The notes beneath the pieces were generated by a model that saw nothing but the letters and a program-made list of their open reading frames with translations, searched no databases and had not been told where the DNA came from. A program made the position numbers and the translations under genes. Of a stretch of DNA of 64,000 bases, positions 26,118 to 35,523 are shown one piece after another (the stretch's first letter is position 1; every line of letters starts with the position of its first letter). The stretch is from assembly GCA_023433465.1 (NCBI GenBank), contig JAEZCR010000224.1, forward strand, positions 1 to 64,000, read 5' to 3'. The stretch is from Pseudomonadota bacterium. Lineage in GTDB: Bacteria > Pseudomonadota > Gammaproteobacteria > Steroidobacterales > Steroidobacteraceae.

Positions 26118-28877
26118 TCAACCGCCGGCTGACAAGGACTTTGCGAGGCTTTCGGCCTCGGCCCGTGCCTCGAACTGGCCTGATTCGCGCAGCAGCGCTT
26201 CGAGCTGGCGCCGGCCTTCGGGAATGGAGCCCGTCCGGGTCAGGGCCACGGCGTGGTGATAACGGATATCGAGATCCGAGCCCGCCTGGCTGAGCGCGGT
26301 CTGGAGGTACGGCAACGCCTCGTCGGCCTTGCCTCCGTTGAGCAGCAACCAGCCGAGGGTGTCGTTGGCGGCGGCCAGTTTGGGCGCCAGCCGCACCGCT
26401 TCGCGCGCCAGGTCGATCGCGCGTTTGTCGCCCATCTCGAAATAGAGCCAGGCGAGATTGTTGAGCACGACCACGTTCTGTGGCTGCTTCTCCAGCACCT
26501 TCCGGTACTGTTCCGCCGCGCGTGCACGCTCGCCGCCGCGGACGGCCGCGTCCGCCAGCAGCAGGCGGGCTTCGAGGTCCTGCGGATTGGCCTCGCTCCA
26601 GCGTTCCAGCAGCTGCGCGGGTCTGGGCAGTTTGGCCGAGACTCGCACGCGATAGTCCTTGACCGCGATCTGGGCCGCGGGGTTGCGCGCGTATGCGGCC
26701 TGGTAGGCGGCTGACGCGTCCGCCTCGCGCTGGCCCGCAGCGAACAGGTCGCCTTCGAGCACCAGTACACCCGTCTCCGGCGACTTCTTCTTGAGCGCCG
26801 CGACCCGCGCGTACGCCGCATCGGGATTGCGCTCCTCGAGATCCATGACCGACAGCACGGCCACCGCCGGCAGCCAGTCCGGACGGTGGGCCAGCGCCTT
26901 CGTGGCCGATTCGCGCGCGGCGCCGATCTGGCCCAGGACGCGCTGCGTGCGCGCCAGGTTGAGCCAGGTCGCGGGATTGTCGTCCTGTAGTTCGACCGCC
27001 GCGCGGAAGTGCGCCAGCGCCTGGTCGGCGCGGCCCGAATTGAGATACAGGGCGCCGAGCGCATTGCGCAATTCGGTGCTCCCCGGCGCCAGCTTGATGG
27101 CCGCCTCCGCGAGCTCGCTGGCCTGCCCCGCGTCCCCCTGGGCCAGCGCGAGCTGCGCCAGCCGCACCCGTGCATCGAGCGAGTCGGGGCGTTCGAGCAG
27201 CACGGCGTCGAAATGGGCGCGCGCACCCTTCGCGTCTCCCCGGGCGAGCGCGATTTCCCCCGCGGCCATGTGGGCGAGCAGGTTCTTCGGCTCGGCGGCG
27301 AGTAGTTTGTCGAGCGTCGCGGCCGCGGCGGCGCGTGCGCCGGCCACCCACTCCAGCTGCGCGAGCGGCAGCATGACGCTCGCCGGCGACGCTCCGCGTT
27401 CCAGCGCGCGATTGAGGGCGGCGCGTCCCGCCGCCAGGTCGCCGGCCTGCGCGTAGTAGGACGCCGCCATCGCCGCGATGTAGGGATTCGCCGGATTCGC
27501 CGCGACCAGGGAATCGACCTTGGCGCGCGCGGCGCCGGGGCCTTCGGATTCGCTGATGGCCGCGACCAGCAGCGCCGCCCTCGAGACTTCGTCTCCACCG
27601 CCCTCGCGCAGCAGCTTCGCGGCCTTCTCGGGTTGCTTCGCCTGTAGATAGGCACTCGCGAGCTGCGCGCGGGCGCCCTCGTTGCCGGGATCCTTCGCGA
27701 GCATCTCCTCGAGCAACCGTACCGACTGCGCGGCGCCGAGCTGCGAACGCGCGGCATCGATCAACGCGTTGAGCTGCGCGTCTCCCCCGGACTCGAGCAC
27801 CGGCACCAGCATGCGCAGCGCGCCGTCGGGATCGTCGAGACGCATGCGCACCTGCGCGAGCAGCTGCCGCGCGCCGGGGTATTGCGGTGCGATCTGCAGA
27901 AGATCGTTCAGCTCCTGGTTCGCCTGGCCGAGATTGCCCTGCGCCACCAGCGCGAGCGAAAGCAGCAGGCGTGCCTGGACGAGTCCCGGCGACGAGCCGA
28001 CCACTTCGCGCAGTTCCTTCACCGCCGTGGCGTAGTCGTTCGTGGCCATCGAGATGCGGCTCGCGACGTAGCGGGAAACGGGCGATCGGGGCGCGAGCCG
28101 CTCGAGCTTCGCGGCCGACTCGCGCGCGTCCGCGATCTCGCCCTGCAGCAACTGCATCTCGGTGAGCGCGGACAGCACCATCGCGTGACGCGCGACCTCG
28201 AGCTGGCGCGGGGCGAGTTCGCCGGCGCGCGCCAGCGCGGCCTCGGCGGCGTGTGAATCGCCGCTCGCCGCGAGCTGCAGGCCATAGGACGCCCACACGG
28301 CGGCCGAATCCGGATACCCGCGCGTGAGTCCGCGCAGTGCCTCGATCGCATCGTCGCGTTCGCCGCGCGCGGCGCGCGCTTCGAGCTCGCCGGTGCGTGC
28401 CTCGACGAGCGCCGCGTCGGCCGCGTAGGCGGCCGCGAAGTGTTTCTCGGCCCGCCCGTAATCCTGCATGCGCAGGTACGTGTTGCCGAGATGCAGATCG
28501 CGGCGGTCGCCGGGCAGTGCCGTGGCCGGATCCTCGAGCAGCTCGAGCGCCTGCTGATTGCGGCCGGCCGCGAGCGCGATGCGCACCTGCAGCTCGGCGC
28601 GGCGAGCCGGGTCGGTTTCGGCCGGGACCTTGTCGAGCTCACGCTGGGCGCCGTTCGCATCGCCGAGCCACAACACCGATTCGGCGAACAGCAGCCGCGC
28701 GTGCGGCATTTCGGGATCCTTGCGCAGGGCGTTCATGAGCTCGACCACCGCCGTCCGCTGATCGCCTTCCGCGATCGCCGCTTCGGCGCGCTTCACGCGC
28801 GACTCCGCGCTCGCGAAACGGTCGCAGCCCGTGAGGGCGACGGCGCAGCAAATGCCCAACAAGACGACGTGTTTCAT
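26118..28877 (-). CDS. prsT: PEP-CTERM system TPR-repeat lipoprotein PrsT
   Basis: The 919-residue protein starts MKHVVLLGICCAVALTGCDR, a lipoprotein signal with the lipidated cysteine at residue 18. About 20 tetratricopeptide repeats follow to the C terminus, for example NLGQANQELNDLLQIAPQYP and KRAIDLAREAVRLAPKLA. It matches the family that accompanies exosortase A (TIGR02917-type). PrsT is thought to scaffold polymer or PEP-CTERM protein export. The gene begins 17 nt after xrtA. Confidence 0.93.
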   Translation of the reverse strand: MKHVVLLGICCAVALTGCDRFASAESRVKRAEAAIAEGDQRTAVVELMNALRKDPEMPHARLLFAESVLWLGDANGAQRELDKVPAETDPARRAELQVRIALAAGRNQQALELLEDPATALPGDRRDLHLGNTYLRMQDYGRAEKHFAAAYAADAALVEARTGELEARAARGERDDAIEALRGLTRGYPDSAAVWASYGLQLAASGDSHAAEAALARAGELAPRQLEVARHAMVLSALTEMQLLQGEIADARESAAKLERLAPRSPVSRYVASRISMATNDYATAVKELREVVGSSPGLVQARLLLSLALVAQGNLGQANQELNDLLQIAPQYPGARQLLAQVRMRLDDPDGALRMLVPVLESGGDAQLNALIDAARSQLGAAQSVRLLEEMLAKDPGNEGARAQLASAYLQAKQPEKAAKLLREGGGDEVSRAALLVAAISESEGPGAARAKVDSLVAANPANPYIAAMAASYYAQAGDLAAGRAALNRALERGASPASVMLPLAQLEWVAGARAAAAATLDKLLAAEPKNLLAHMAAGEIALARGDAKGARAHFDAVLLERPDSLDARVRLAQLALAQGDAGQASELAEAAIKLAPGSTELRNALGALYLNSGRADQALAHFRAAVELQDDNPATWLNLARTQRVLGQIGAARESATKALAHRPDWLPAVAVLSVMDLEERNPDAAYARVAALKKKSPETGVLVLEGDLFAAGQREADASAAYQAAYARNPAAQIAVKDYRVRVSAKLPRPAQLLERWSEANPQDLEARLLLADAAVRGGERARAAEQYRKVLEKQPQNVVVLNNLAWLYFEMGDKRAIDLAREAVRLAPKLAAANDTLGWLLLNGGKADEALPYLQTALSQAGSDLDIRYHHAVALTRTGSIPEGRRQLEALLRESGQFEARAEAESLAKSLSAGG

Positions 28878-28894
28878 CTGCACATTCCTGGCGA

Positions 28895-30388
28895 TCAAGG
28901 ACGCGCGAGTTGCGCGGAAAATCGGTCGAGGGTGGCGCGGGCCGCCTCGCAATCCGGCTCGCACGCCGCGCGCAGCACGATCGCGGACGACACCGGGTCG
29001 GACCAGAGCGAGCTCAGCCCGTAGAAAATCTGCGCGCGACGCGGATCGAGGAAGTCACGCTCGCCGACGCGATAACGCAGCAGCACCCACCAGCGGCGGC
29101 CGGCGCGATCGCGCGCCTCGAATCCCAGCCAATCATCGGAAACGCGCGGCCGGTCCACGGGGACGAAGCGTTCGCCGAGCGGCGCGTTCTCGAAGCCGCC
29201 GAGTTCCTTTCCCTGAAGCTGCTGGCGATACACGGCGCTGAAAGCCTGCACCGACTCGCCGCGCGACTCGAAGACGAACTGGCGGATGTCGTCCGCGTTC
29301 GCGAATCGCGGCGGGGCGGCGAACGCGTCCGCGCGGCTTTGCCAGCCGTCGATGCGCGGCGGCAGCGCCTGCGCGAGCGCCGCCTCCTCGTCCGCCACGT
29401 TGGCGTCGAGCCACGCGGGAACGGCCGGCAGCAGCAAGGCGGCCGCGGCGAGCAGCACGCCGCCCGCGGGAATCGCGACGCCGGCCTGCGCGGGCGCGGC
29501 CACGGGCTCGGGATTGCCTGGCCAGCGTCGCACGATCGCGAGATAGATAGCCATCGCGACCGCGAACATGATCCAGCCGAACGAATAATGCTCGCCGCTC
29601 ACGAGGTAGTGCTGCATGTCGGTCAGGTGACCGGCCATGATGATGATCGCGATACGCACCCAGTTGGTGAGCAGCGCCGCGAGCGCCGCGTACACGATCA
29701 GCTTGATGCGAGTGCGGGCGGAGTCGCGATGCAGCTCCCCGTAGAACGTGGCGATCGCGATCGCGACTATGAAGAAGTGCAGACCACTGCAGCCGCCGGC
29801 GATCTCGAAGCGGCCGGCCGGAATCTGGAACTCGAGTCCGTCGAAGTACACCGGAATCCCGATGACGCTGAGCACGCCGCGTACCGCGAGCGTGGACGCC
29901 CACTGCAGCGCGGGCACGAGCGTGTCCCACACCGGGATCGCGAAATAGAGGAACGCCAGCGGCAGCAGCGCCCTGCGCGTCAGCGCGAACCCGAAGAGCG
30001 ACCACGCGAGCGAGATGCAGATGAGCGGCAGCAGCGCCTGGTGCGCGATCGAGATACCTGCACGCACCGACACGAGCCATACGACGCCGAGTCCGGCCGC
30101 GAGCACCATCGCGAATGGTGACGGCGCGACGGCCACCGCCGCGTAATCCGCGCGGTTGCGCCACGCGATGATGAACGCCATGACCAGGATGAGCGGACCG
30201 TGCGTGTACGAGCGCGTGACGGTGTCGGTCCAGCGCACCAGCAATGTCTCGGTGGTCGGCCAGAGCGCGAGCATCGTCGCGACGATCACCAGCGCCAGCG
30301 CGGCGGCGCGCCATGCGCCAACGCCCGGACCCGCCGCGCGTACCGCCGCGAGCGGGAGTGGCGACTTGTATGTCCCGCTCTCCTGCAT
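28895..30388 (-). CDS. xrtA: Exosortase A (XrtA) fused to an EpsI domain
   Basis: The 497-residue protein has about eight membrane segments in its first 300 residues. The catalytic triad of exosortases is present: Cys200 in IAGGCSGLHF, Arg245 in TNWVRI and His267 in GEHYSFGW. The last 185 residues form an EpsI-type (DUF3485) domain (PRIDGWQSRADAFAAPP; WWVLLRYRVGERDF). The enzyme removes or transfers the C-terminal sorting signal of PEP-CTERM proteins, such as the one at 1-602. It lies 1 nt after prsR, in the conserved prsK-prsR-xrtA-prsT order. Confidence 0.95.
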   Translation of the reverse strand: MQESGTYKSPLPLAAVRAAGPGVGAWRAAALALVIVATMLALWPTTETLLVRWTDTVTRSYTHGPLILVMAFIIAWRNRADYAAVAVAPSPFAMVLAAGLGVVWLVSVRAGISIAHQALLPLICISLAWSLFGFALTRRALLPLAFLYFAIPVWDTLVPALQWASTLAVRGVLSVIGIPVYFDGLEFQIPAGRFEIAGGCSGLHFFIVAIAIATFYGELHRDSARTRIKLIVYAALAALLTNWVRIAIIIMAGHLTDMQHYLVSGEHYSFGWIMFAVAMAIYLAIVRRWPGNPEPVAAPAQAGVAIPAGGVLLAAAALLLPAVPAWLDANVADEEAALAQALPPRIDGWQSRADAFAAPPRFANADDIRQFVFESRGESVQAFSAVYRQQLQGKELGGFENAPLGERFVPVDRPRVSDDWLGFEARDRAGRRWWVLLRYRVGERDFLDPRRAQIFYGLSSLWSDPVSSAIVLRAACEPDCEAARATLDRFSAQLARP

Positions 30389-30389
30389 G

Positions 30390-31763
30390 TCAGTCCGTGA
30401 TCGCGTACTTCGACATGAGATCGTAGAGCGTGGGCCGACTCACGCCGAGCAACTCCGCCGCGCGAGAAATGTTGTTGTCGCTGATCGACAGTGCCTGCTG
30501 GATCGCCTGCCGTTCGGCGCGCGAGCGCACTTCCTTCAGGTTGAACAGCAGGGTGCCCTCCCCGGCGTCACGCAGCCCCAGGTCCTCCGCCGTCAGCAGC
30601 GCGCCTTCGGCCATGATGATCGCGGCCTTCACCTTGTTCTCGAGTTCGCGCACGTTGCCCGGCCAGCGGTAGGCCTCGAGCGCCGCGATCGCGTCTTCGG
30701 TGAAACCGCGCTTGGGACGGCCCTGCATGCCGTTGTACTTGCGTAGCAGCGCGTGCGCGAGCACTGTGGGCCCGCCGCGCCGCTCGCGCAGCGGCGGCAC
30801 GTTCACCGCCACCTCGCTGATGCGGAAGTAGAGATCCTCGCGGAATTTCTGCTCCGCGATCAGCGCCTGCAGATCCTTGTTGGTCGCGCACACCACGCGG
30901 ATGTTGACCGCGATCTCCTGTCGACCGCCGATGCGCTCGATGACGCGGTCCTGCAGGAAGCGCAGTAGTTTGGCCTGGAGCTGCAGCGGCATGTCGCCGA
31001 TCTCGTCGAGGAACAACGTGCCGCCGCTCGCGACCTCGATCTTGCCGGGCGTCTGCTTGACCGCGCCGGTGAACGCGCCCTTATCGTGTCCGAACAACTC
31101 GCTCTCGAGCAGCGCCTCGGGAATCGCGGCGCAATTGATCGCGACGAAACGCGCGTTCTTGCGTCCGCTCTGCGAATGCACGGCGCGCGCGATGAGCTCT
31201 TTCCCGGTGCCGCTCTCGCCGAGGATCAACACCGACACGTCGGCCGGCGCGACCTTCTCGACCATCCGGCAGACACGCAGCATCGCATCGTCGGTCGCGA
31301 TCAGCCCTTCGAACGGCGCGCGCATCTGCGCTTCCTGGAGCTGCCGGTTCTGCCGCTCGAGCTCGTGCAGCCGGAAGGCCCGGCTCACGATCAGCCGCAG
31401 CACGTCGGCGTCGAGCGGCTTCTGGTAAAAATCGTAGGCGCCCTGCGCGACGGCGCGCATCGCGTTGTCGCGATCGGCGTTGCCGGTTATGACGATGATG
31501 CGCGTCAGCGGGGCGAGGCTCAGGATCTCGCGCAGCGTGCGCATGCCCTCGCTCGTGCCTTCGGCGTCCGGCGGCAGGCCGAGATCCTGCAGCACCACCG
31601 CCGGTTCGTAGCGGCGGACCAGCGCGAGCGCTTCCTCGCGATCGCCCGCGACGATCACTTCGTATTCGTCGAAGCTCCAGCGCAGCTGCTTCTGCAGGCC
31701 GATGTCGTCCTCGACGACCAGCAGTCGCGGCTTTTCGACGATTTCGGCGGCAGCGACGTTCAT
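30390..31763 (-). CDS. prsR: PEP-CTERM-box response regulator PrsR (sigma-54 activator)
   Basis: The 457-residue protein has a receiver domain with acidic pair E18-D19-D20, phospho-acceptor D60 (LQDLGLPP) and K115. It is followed by an AAA+ domain with GESGTGKE (182-189) and the sigma-54-contacting GAFTGA loop (229-234), and a Fis-type HTH (ISRAAELLGVSRPTLYDLM). It would activate RpoN-dependent promoters; a matching one is at 635-649. Its start overlaps the prsK stop by 4 nt. Confidence 0.95.
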   Translation of the reverse strand: MNVAAAEIVEKPRLLVVEDDIGLQKQLRWSFDEYEVIVAGDREEALALVRRYEPAVVLQDLGLPPDAEGTSEGMRTLREILSLAPLTRIIVITGNADRDNAMRAVAQGAYDFYQKPLDADVLRLIVSRAFRLHELERQNRQLQEAQMRAPFEGLIATDDAMLRVCRMVEKVAPADVSVLILGESGTGKELIARAVHSQSGRKNARFVAINCAAIPEALLESELFGHDKGAFTGAVKQTPGKIEVASGGTLFLDEIGDMPLQLQAKLLRFLQDRVIERIGGRQEIAVNIRVVCATNKDLQALIAEQKFREDLYFRISEVAVNVPPLRERRGGPTVLAHALLRKYNGMQGRPKRGFTEDAIAALEAYRWPGNVRELENKVKAAIIMAEGALLTAEDLGLRDAGEGTLLFNLKEVRSRAERQAIQQALSISDNNISRAAELLGVSRPTLYDLMSKYAITD

Positions 31764-33775
31764 GTGGTCACCGGCAGGATGAATGAAAAGGTCGTCCCCG
31801 AACCGGGGCGACTATCTACTTCGACGTCGCCGCCGAGGGACAGCGCCAGCTCGCGCGCCTGGTAGGCGCCGATCCCCATTCCCTTCGCGCCCTTCGTGCT
31901 GTGGAACGGCCGGAACAGCCAGTGTTTCACGAATTCCGAATCCATGCCCGACCCATCGTCACTGATGGCCACGCGGGCCTGGGTCGCAGTGTCGCTGATC
32001 GACACGCGGACCTTGCCGCCCTCGCCGGTCGCGTCCTGGGCGTTGCGCACCACGTGTTCGATCGCCGCGACGAGCTGTTCGCGATCCGCGCTCACGAGGC
32101 ACAGGCATTGTTCGCCGGCCGCGAACTCGGGACGGGGCTTTCGCGCCTGGCAGCGTTCGACCGCCGCCGCCACGAGCTCGGACAGTCTGACCGGAGGCGC
32201 GCTCGCGGGAGTGGTCGCTCGGCGGCTCAGCTGCTCGATCAGCCGGGTGATGCGCTCGGAGGTATTAGCAATAGTGGCGATGGCGTCGTCGAAGAATTCC
32301 GGGTTGTGCCGATGCCGGACCGCGTTGCCGACCACGAGCGAAAGCTGCGCGGCGCAATTCTTGAGGTCGTGCATCACGAACGCCGTGAGGCGGTTGTAGG
32401 TTTCGAACTGGTTCATTTCCGCGAGGCGCCGGTCGGCATCATGTTGCGCAAGCATAGTGGCGACGTGCTGCCCCATGGTGTTCAACAGGTCTCGATCTTC
32501 GAAGACGAGATCGAACGGCGGCGGCGGATCGAACAACACGAAGAAGCCGATCAGCTGATCGAGGCGGAAGATGGGCGAAACGATGCGCCAGCGCCGGTCG
32601 TCCTCCATCCAGCGCGGCACCGCGACGTGGTCGTACAGCGAAGGTTTCCCGGCGCGTTCCGCCAGGTCGACGATCCAGCGGCGCGACCGCATGAGCGCGG
32701 GCAGCGGATCGTCCACGCCGACGTCGGCGAGGTGCGGAAGATCCGCCGTGGACAGGGGCCAGCCGGCGGCGGGTACGAAGCGCTTGCCCGTCTCGTCGAG
32801 CGTATACAACACGCCGCCCGGCGCGCCCAGTGTCTGCGCAACGGCCTGGACGCTCGTGCGGTGCACGTCGCTCGAAGACAGCGTGCGGCTGAATCGCAGC
32901 CACTCGACGCGGTAGTCGTACTTGTTGCGATAGAAATGCTTGTTGACGAACACGCGCAGGCGCCGCCGCATCGCCGCGGAGGTCACCAGGATGATGAGCA
33001 CGGCGAACGCCCCTATCAGGAAAGCGCCGCGCGCCGCCTCGCCCCAGTTCCCGCCGAGCTCGCGGATCGCGTAGCCCGCGAGCGACATCAGCAGTAGATA
33101 GGTGCCGGCCGCGAGGAAGGTGGTCGTGTAGAACGTCACCTGGCGCGAAACGAACACGCGCAAGTCGGCGTTGGGCAGCCGCCGCGCGCCGAGCAGCAGG
33201 AACGGCACCATCAGCACGTTCGCGAAACCGCGCGCATGCCAGCTCATCGCATCGATGCCGCCGAGCAGCACGGCCTGGGCGTACAGGAACAGGTCGTACG
33301 TGAACAGTCCGCCCACGCCGATCGCGAGGAACTTGAAGTCCGGACGCGCGATCTCCGGCGCGTTGCGATAGATCTGTTCGAGCAGCAGCAGCATGAGCAG
33401 CGCGAAACAGAAGCCGCCGCCGGACATGACCTTCTCGATGGGAATGCCCACGAGCGCGGCCACGGCCCACAATCCGAGCAGCACGTAACTCACCGGCGCG
33501 AATAGCCGCGGCAACGTCGCCGGCGCGACGCCCAGCAAGGCGACCAGCCAGGCGGAGCCGCGCAGGATCTCCACGGCGAGAATGATTCCCGGGTGAATCG
33601 GAAGTCCGCTGTGCAGCAGCGCGAGCGTCGCCGCCCAGATCACCGAGAGCGTGATCGCGAGCGTGAGCCGCACGACCCGGCCGTCGCCGCCGCGTCGCGC
33701 GGACGCAAGCAGCACCGCGAGCCCGGCGAAGCCGATCGAGGCCACGCCGAAGCTGATGACGCCGAACGCGTTCAC
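31760..33775 (-). CDS. prsK: XrtA/PEP-CTERM system histidine kinase PrsK
   Basis: The 671-residue protein has an N-terminal membrane region of about 8-9 helices (to roughly residue 270), a GAF-like sensor region (TLGAPGGVLYTLDETGKRF), an H-box FVMHDLKNCAAQLSLV near residue 460 and a C-terminal HATPase domain (EHVVRNAQDATGEGG; SDDGSGMDSEF; GMGIGAYQAREL). It phosphorylates PrsR. The ligand is unknown. The gene lies 27 nt after the initiating glycosyltransferase gene. Confidence 0.95.
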   Translation of the reverse strand: MNAFGVISFGVASIGFAGLAVLLASARRGGDGRVVRLTLAITLSVIWAATLALLHSGLPIHPGIILAVEILRGSAWLVALLGVAPATLPRLFAPVSYVLLGLWAVAALVGIPIEKVMSGGGFCFALLMLLLLEQIYRNAPEIARPDFKFLAIGVGGLFTYDLFLYAQAVLLGGIDAMSWHARGFANVLMVPFLLLGARRLPNADLRVFVSRQVTFYTTTFLAAGTYLLLMSLAGYAIRELGGNWGEAARGAFLIGAFAVLIILVTSAAMRRRLRVFVNKHFYRNKYDYRVEWLRFSRTLSSSDVHRTSVQAVAQTLGAPGGVLYTLDETGKRFVPAAGWPLSTADLPHLADVGVDDPLPALMRSRRWIVDLAERAGKPSLYDHVAVPRWMEDDRRWRIVSPIFRLDQLIGFFVLFDPPPPFDLVFEDRDLLNTMGQHVATMLAQHDADRRLAEMNQFETYNRLTAFVMHDLKNCAAQLSLVVGNAVRHRHNPEFFDDAIATIANTSERITRLIEQLSRRATTPASAPPVRLSELVAAAVERCQARKPRPEFAAGEQCLCLVSADREQLVAAIEHVVRNAQDATGEGGKVRVSISDTATQARVAISDDGSGMDSEFVKHWLFRPFHSTKGAKGMGIGAYQARELALSLGGDVEVDSRPGSGTTFSFILPVTT

Positions 33776-33802
33776 GGCAGGACGCCCGGCCGCCGGGGCA
33801 CC

Positions 33803-35206
33803 TCAGCGCCCTCCCTTCCCGAGCAACACCACTTCAACGGTCTGCAGCAGGATCATCATGTCGAACAGCAGGCTGTGGTTCTTCACGTAGTACAGATCGT
33901 ACTGGAGCTTCTCGATCGCATCCTTTTCGGAAGATCCGTACGGATAACAAACCTGGGCCCAGCCGGTGATGCCGGGCTTCGCGCAATGGCGCTCGTCGTA
34001 ATACGGGATGGATTCGGCGAGCTGCGCGACGAACAGCGGGCGCTCGGGCCGCGGACCGACGAAACTCATGTCGCCGCGCAGCACGTTGAAGATCTGCGGC
34101 AGCTCGTCGATGCGCACCTTGCGGATGAAGCGTCCGATCATCGTGACGCGATCATCGGCGCCGCTCGCCCAGCGCGGCTTGCCGTCGCGTTCCGCGTCCA
34201 CGCGCATGCTGCGGAACTTGAGCACGTCGAATTCGTGGCCGTCGAGTCCGACGCGCCGCTGGCGGTACAGGATCGGCGCGCGCGGACCGTCCTCGAGCAT
34301 GATGCCGAGGATGGTCAGCAGCATGAACGGCCAGGTGACCAGCACCAGGCCCAGCGAAGCGGCGACGTCGAACGCGCGCTTGGTGGTCGTGCGCATGATG
34401 TCGCGGCGAAAACCCTCGGAAAAAATGATCCAGCTCGGATTCAGCACGTCCAGGTGCACGCGGCCGGTTTCGCGCTCGAGGAAGTTCACGAGGTCGATCA
34501 CTTCGATGCCGTTCAGGCGGCAATCGAGCAATTCGCGCACCGGGAAATCGCGGCGCCGGTCGTCCATGGCGACCACGATTTCGACGACGTCGAGTTCCTT
34601 GGCGAGACGGCGCAGCTCCTGCGCCTTGTGCGGCAGCACCTTGGCCGGATCCACGAGCACGTCTTCGCCGTTCGCGGGCATGTATCCCACGATGATGAAG
34701 CCGCGCTGATCGGCGCGGCGGCGCAACTGCAGCAGGCTCTGCGCGCGCTGACCGGTGCCGTACACGAGCACGCGGCGCTTGAACGCGTCCTCGTCGATGA
34801 ACGCCTGTTCGATGATGCGCGCGAGCAGCACCAGCGCGAACGACATCGTGGCCCACGCGAGCGCCTGGCCGGGTTCGGGGCGCAGCACCGGCAGGAAGAA
34901 CGAAAGGATCGCCAGGATCACCAGCGCCAGCGTGTGCGCTACGAGCGCGCGCAGGATGATGCCGAGCGTGCGCGCGCGCTGGCGGGCGCTGTACAGGCCC
35001 ATCGCGGTGAGCGCGATGCCGCAGCTCGCGACGAACGCGAGAATTTTCGCGGACGTCGGCGTCCACGTGGTCAACAACTCGGCGAACGACTGATCGTAGA
35101 ACTGCACCTGGACGATCAGCGCGGCGAGCGCGAACAACACCGTCTCGATCGCGGCGAGAATCGCGATCGGCAGGTTGTGGTAGTGATTGAAGATGCGCAC
35201 CCTCAT
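33803..35206 (-). CDS. Polyprenyl-phosphate sugar-1-phosphate transferase, XrtA system-associated
   Basis: The 467-residue protein has four or five N-terminal membrane helices, a CoA-binding-like middle domain (RRVLVYGTGQRAQSLL) and a C-terminal bacterial sugar transferase domain (KRAFDVAASLGLVLVTWPFM; LKFRSMRVDAE; DELPQIFNVLRGDMSFVGPR). It matches exosortase-associated initiating transferases (TIGR03013-type). It starts repeat-unit assembly by moving a hexose-1-phosphate to undecaprenyl phosphate. It is the first gene of the 23-gene operon. Confidence 0.93.
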   Translation of the reverse strand: MRVRIFNHYHNLPIAILAAIETVLFALAALIVQVQFYDQSFAELLTTWTPTSAKILAFVASCGIALTAMGLYSARQRARTLGIILRALVAHTLALVILAILSFFLPVLRPEPGQALAWATMSFALVLLARIIEQAFIDEDAFKRRVLVYGTGQRAQSLLQLRRRADQRGFIIVGYMPANGEDVLVDPAKVLPHKAQELRRLAKELDVVEIVVAMDDRRRDFPVRELLDCRLNGIEVIDLVNFLERETGRVHLDVLNPSWIIFSEGFRRDIMRTTTKRAFDVAASLGLVLVTWPFMLLTILGIMLEDGPRAPILYRQRRVGLDGHEFDVLKFRSMRVDAERDGKPRWASGADDRVTMIGRFIRKVRIDELPQIFNVLRGDMSFVGPRPERPLFVAQLAESIPYYDERHCAKPGITGWAQVCYPYGSSEKDAIEKLQYDLYYVKNHSLLFDMMILLQTVEVVLLGKGGR

Positions 35207-35445
35207 CGCATCAACTCGCGCGCGTCATGCGGACCGGCATCGTGGAACCCGACACATATATATGAAGGGATGGGTTCGGTTGTTCTACAGATATGTTAAC
35301 TAACAATCGCAACTCACCGTCGGGACTTGCCAACCGCTGTCTCGTGCCCAGGTCACAATTCGCAAAAATGTCTCCGAATACAGACGCTTAGACGTATTGC
35401 TGCACGACATTACGTTTCCTATCCTTGCCGCAGCTTGATCCCTGT
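35207..35445. other. Divergent promoter region between the EPS operon and the riboswitch-controlled lipoprotein
   Basis: This interval separates the first gene of the minus-strand operon from the first riboswitch. It is AT-richer than its surroundings near 35262-35310 (ATATATATG; ATATGTTAACTAAC), which suits promoters for both directions. No strong sigma-54 match is present; a weak minus-strand TGGGCACGAGACAGC near 35345-35360 has the spacing but not the -12 TTGC. Confidence 0.45.
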
Positions 35446-35518
35446 AAGGGCAAACCCACCGCGAGGTGGGGACGCAAAGCTACCGATCTCGGCCGGATGC
35501 CGAGACAGCGGAGTTGCC
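35446..35518 (+). ncRNA. Cyclic-di-GMP-I riboswitch (GEMM-I), copy 1
   Basis: The conserved parts of the GEMM-I aptamer are all present: GGCAAACC at 35449-35456, a P2 stem CCCACC/GGTGGG capped by the GCGA tetraloop (35455-35470), the invariant GACGCAAAGC (35471-35480), a P3 stem CTCGGC/GCCGAG, then AGCGGAG and TTGCC (35514-35518), which closes P1 with GGCAA. The GGAG at 35510-35513 can serve as the ribosome binding site of the ATG at 35524, so ligand binding is likely to act on translation. Confidence 0.93.
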
Positions 35519-35523
35519 AAATC

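Noticed and set aside
25993..28296. 767-residue minus-strand ORF in prsT
   Set aside because: It is an out-of-frame reading of the TPR protein and its 3' flank, with no recognisable domains.
33593..35299. 568-residue plus-strand ORF
   Set aside because: It is antisense to the sugar transferase gene and parts of prsK; the composition (Arg, His, Gln, Glu) is typical of a shadow frame.
35345..35360. Second sigma-54 promoter in front of the EPS operon
   Set aside because: The minus-strand sequence TGGGCACGAGACAGC has the right spacing of GG and GC but the -12 element is CAGC, not TTGC.
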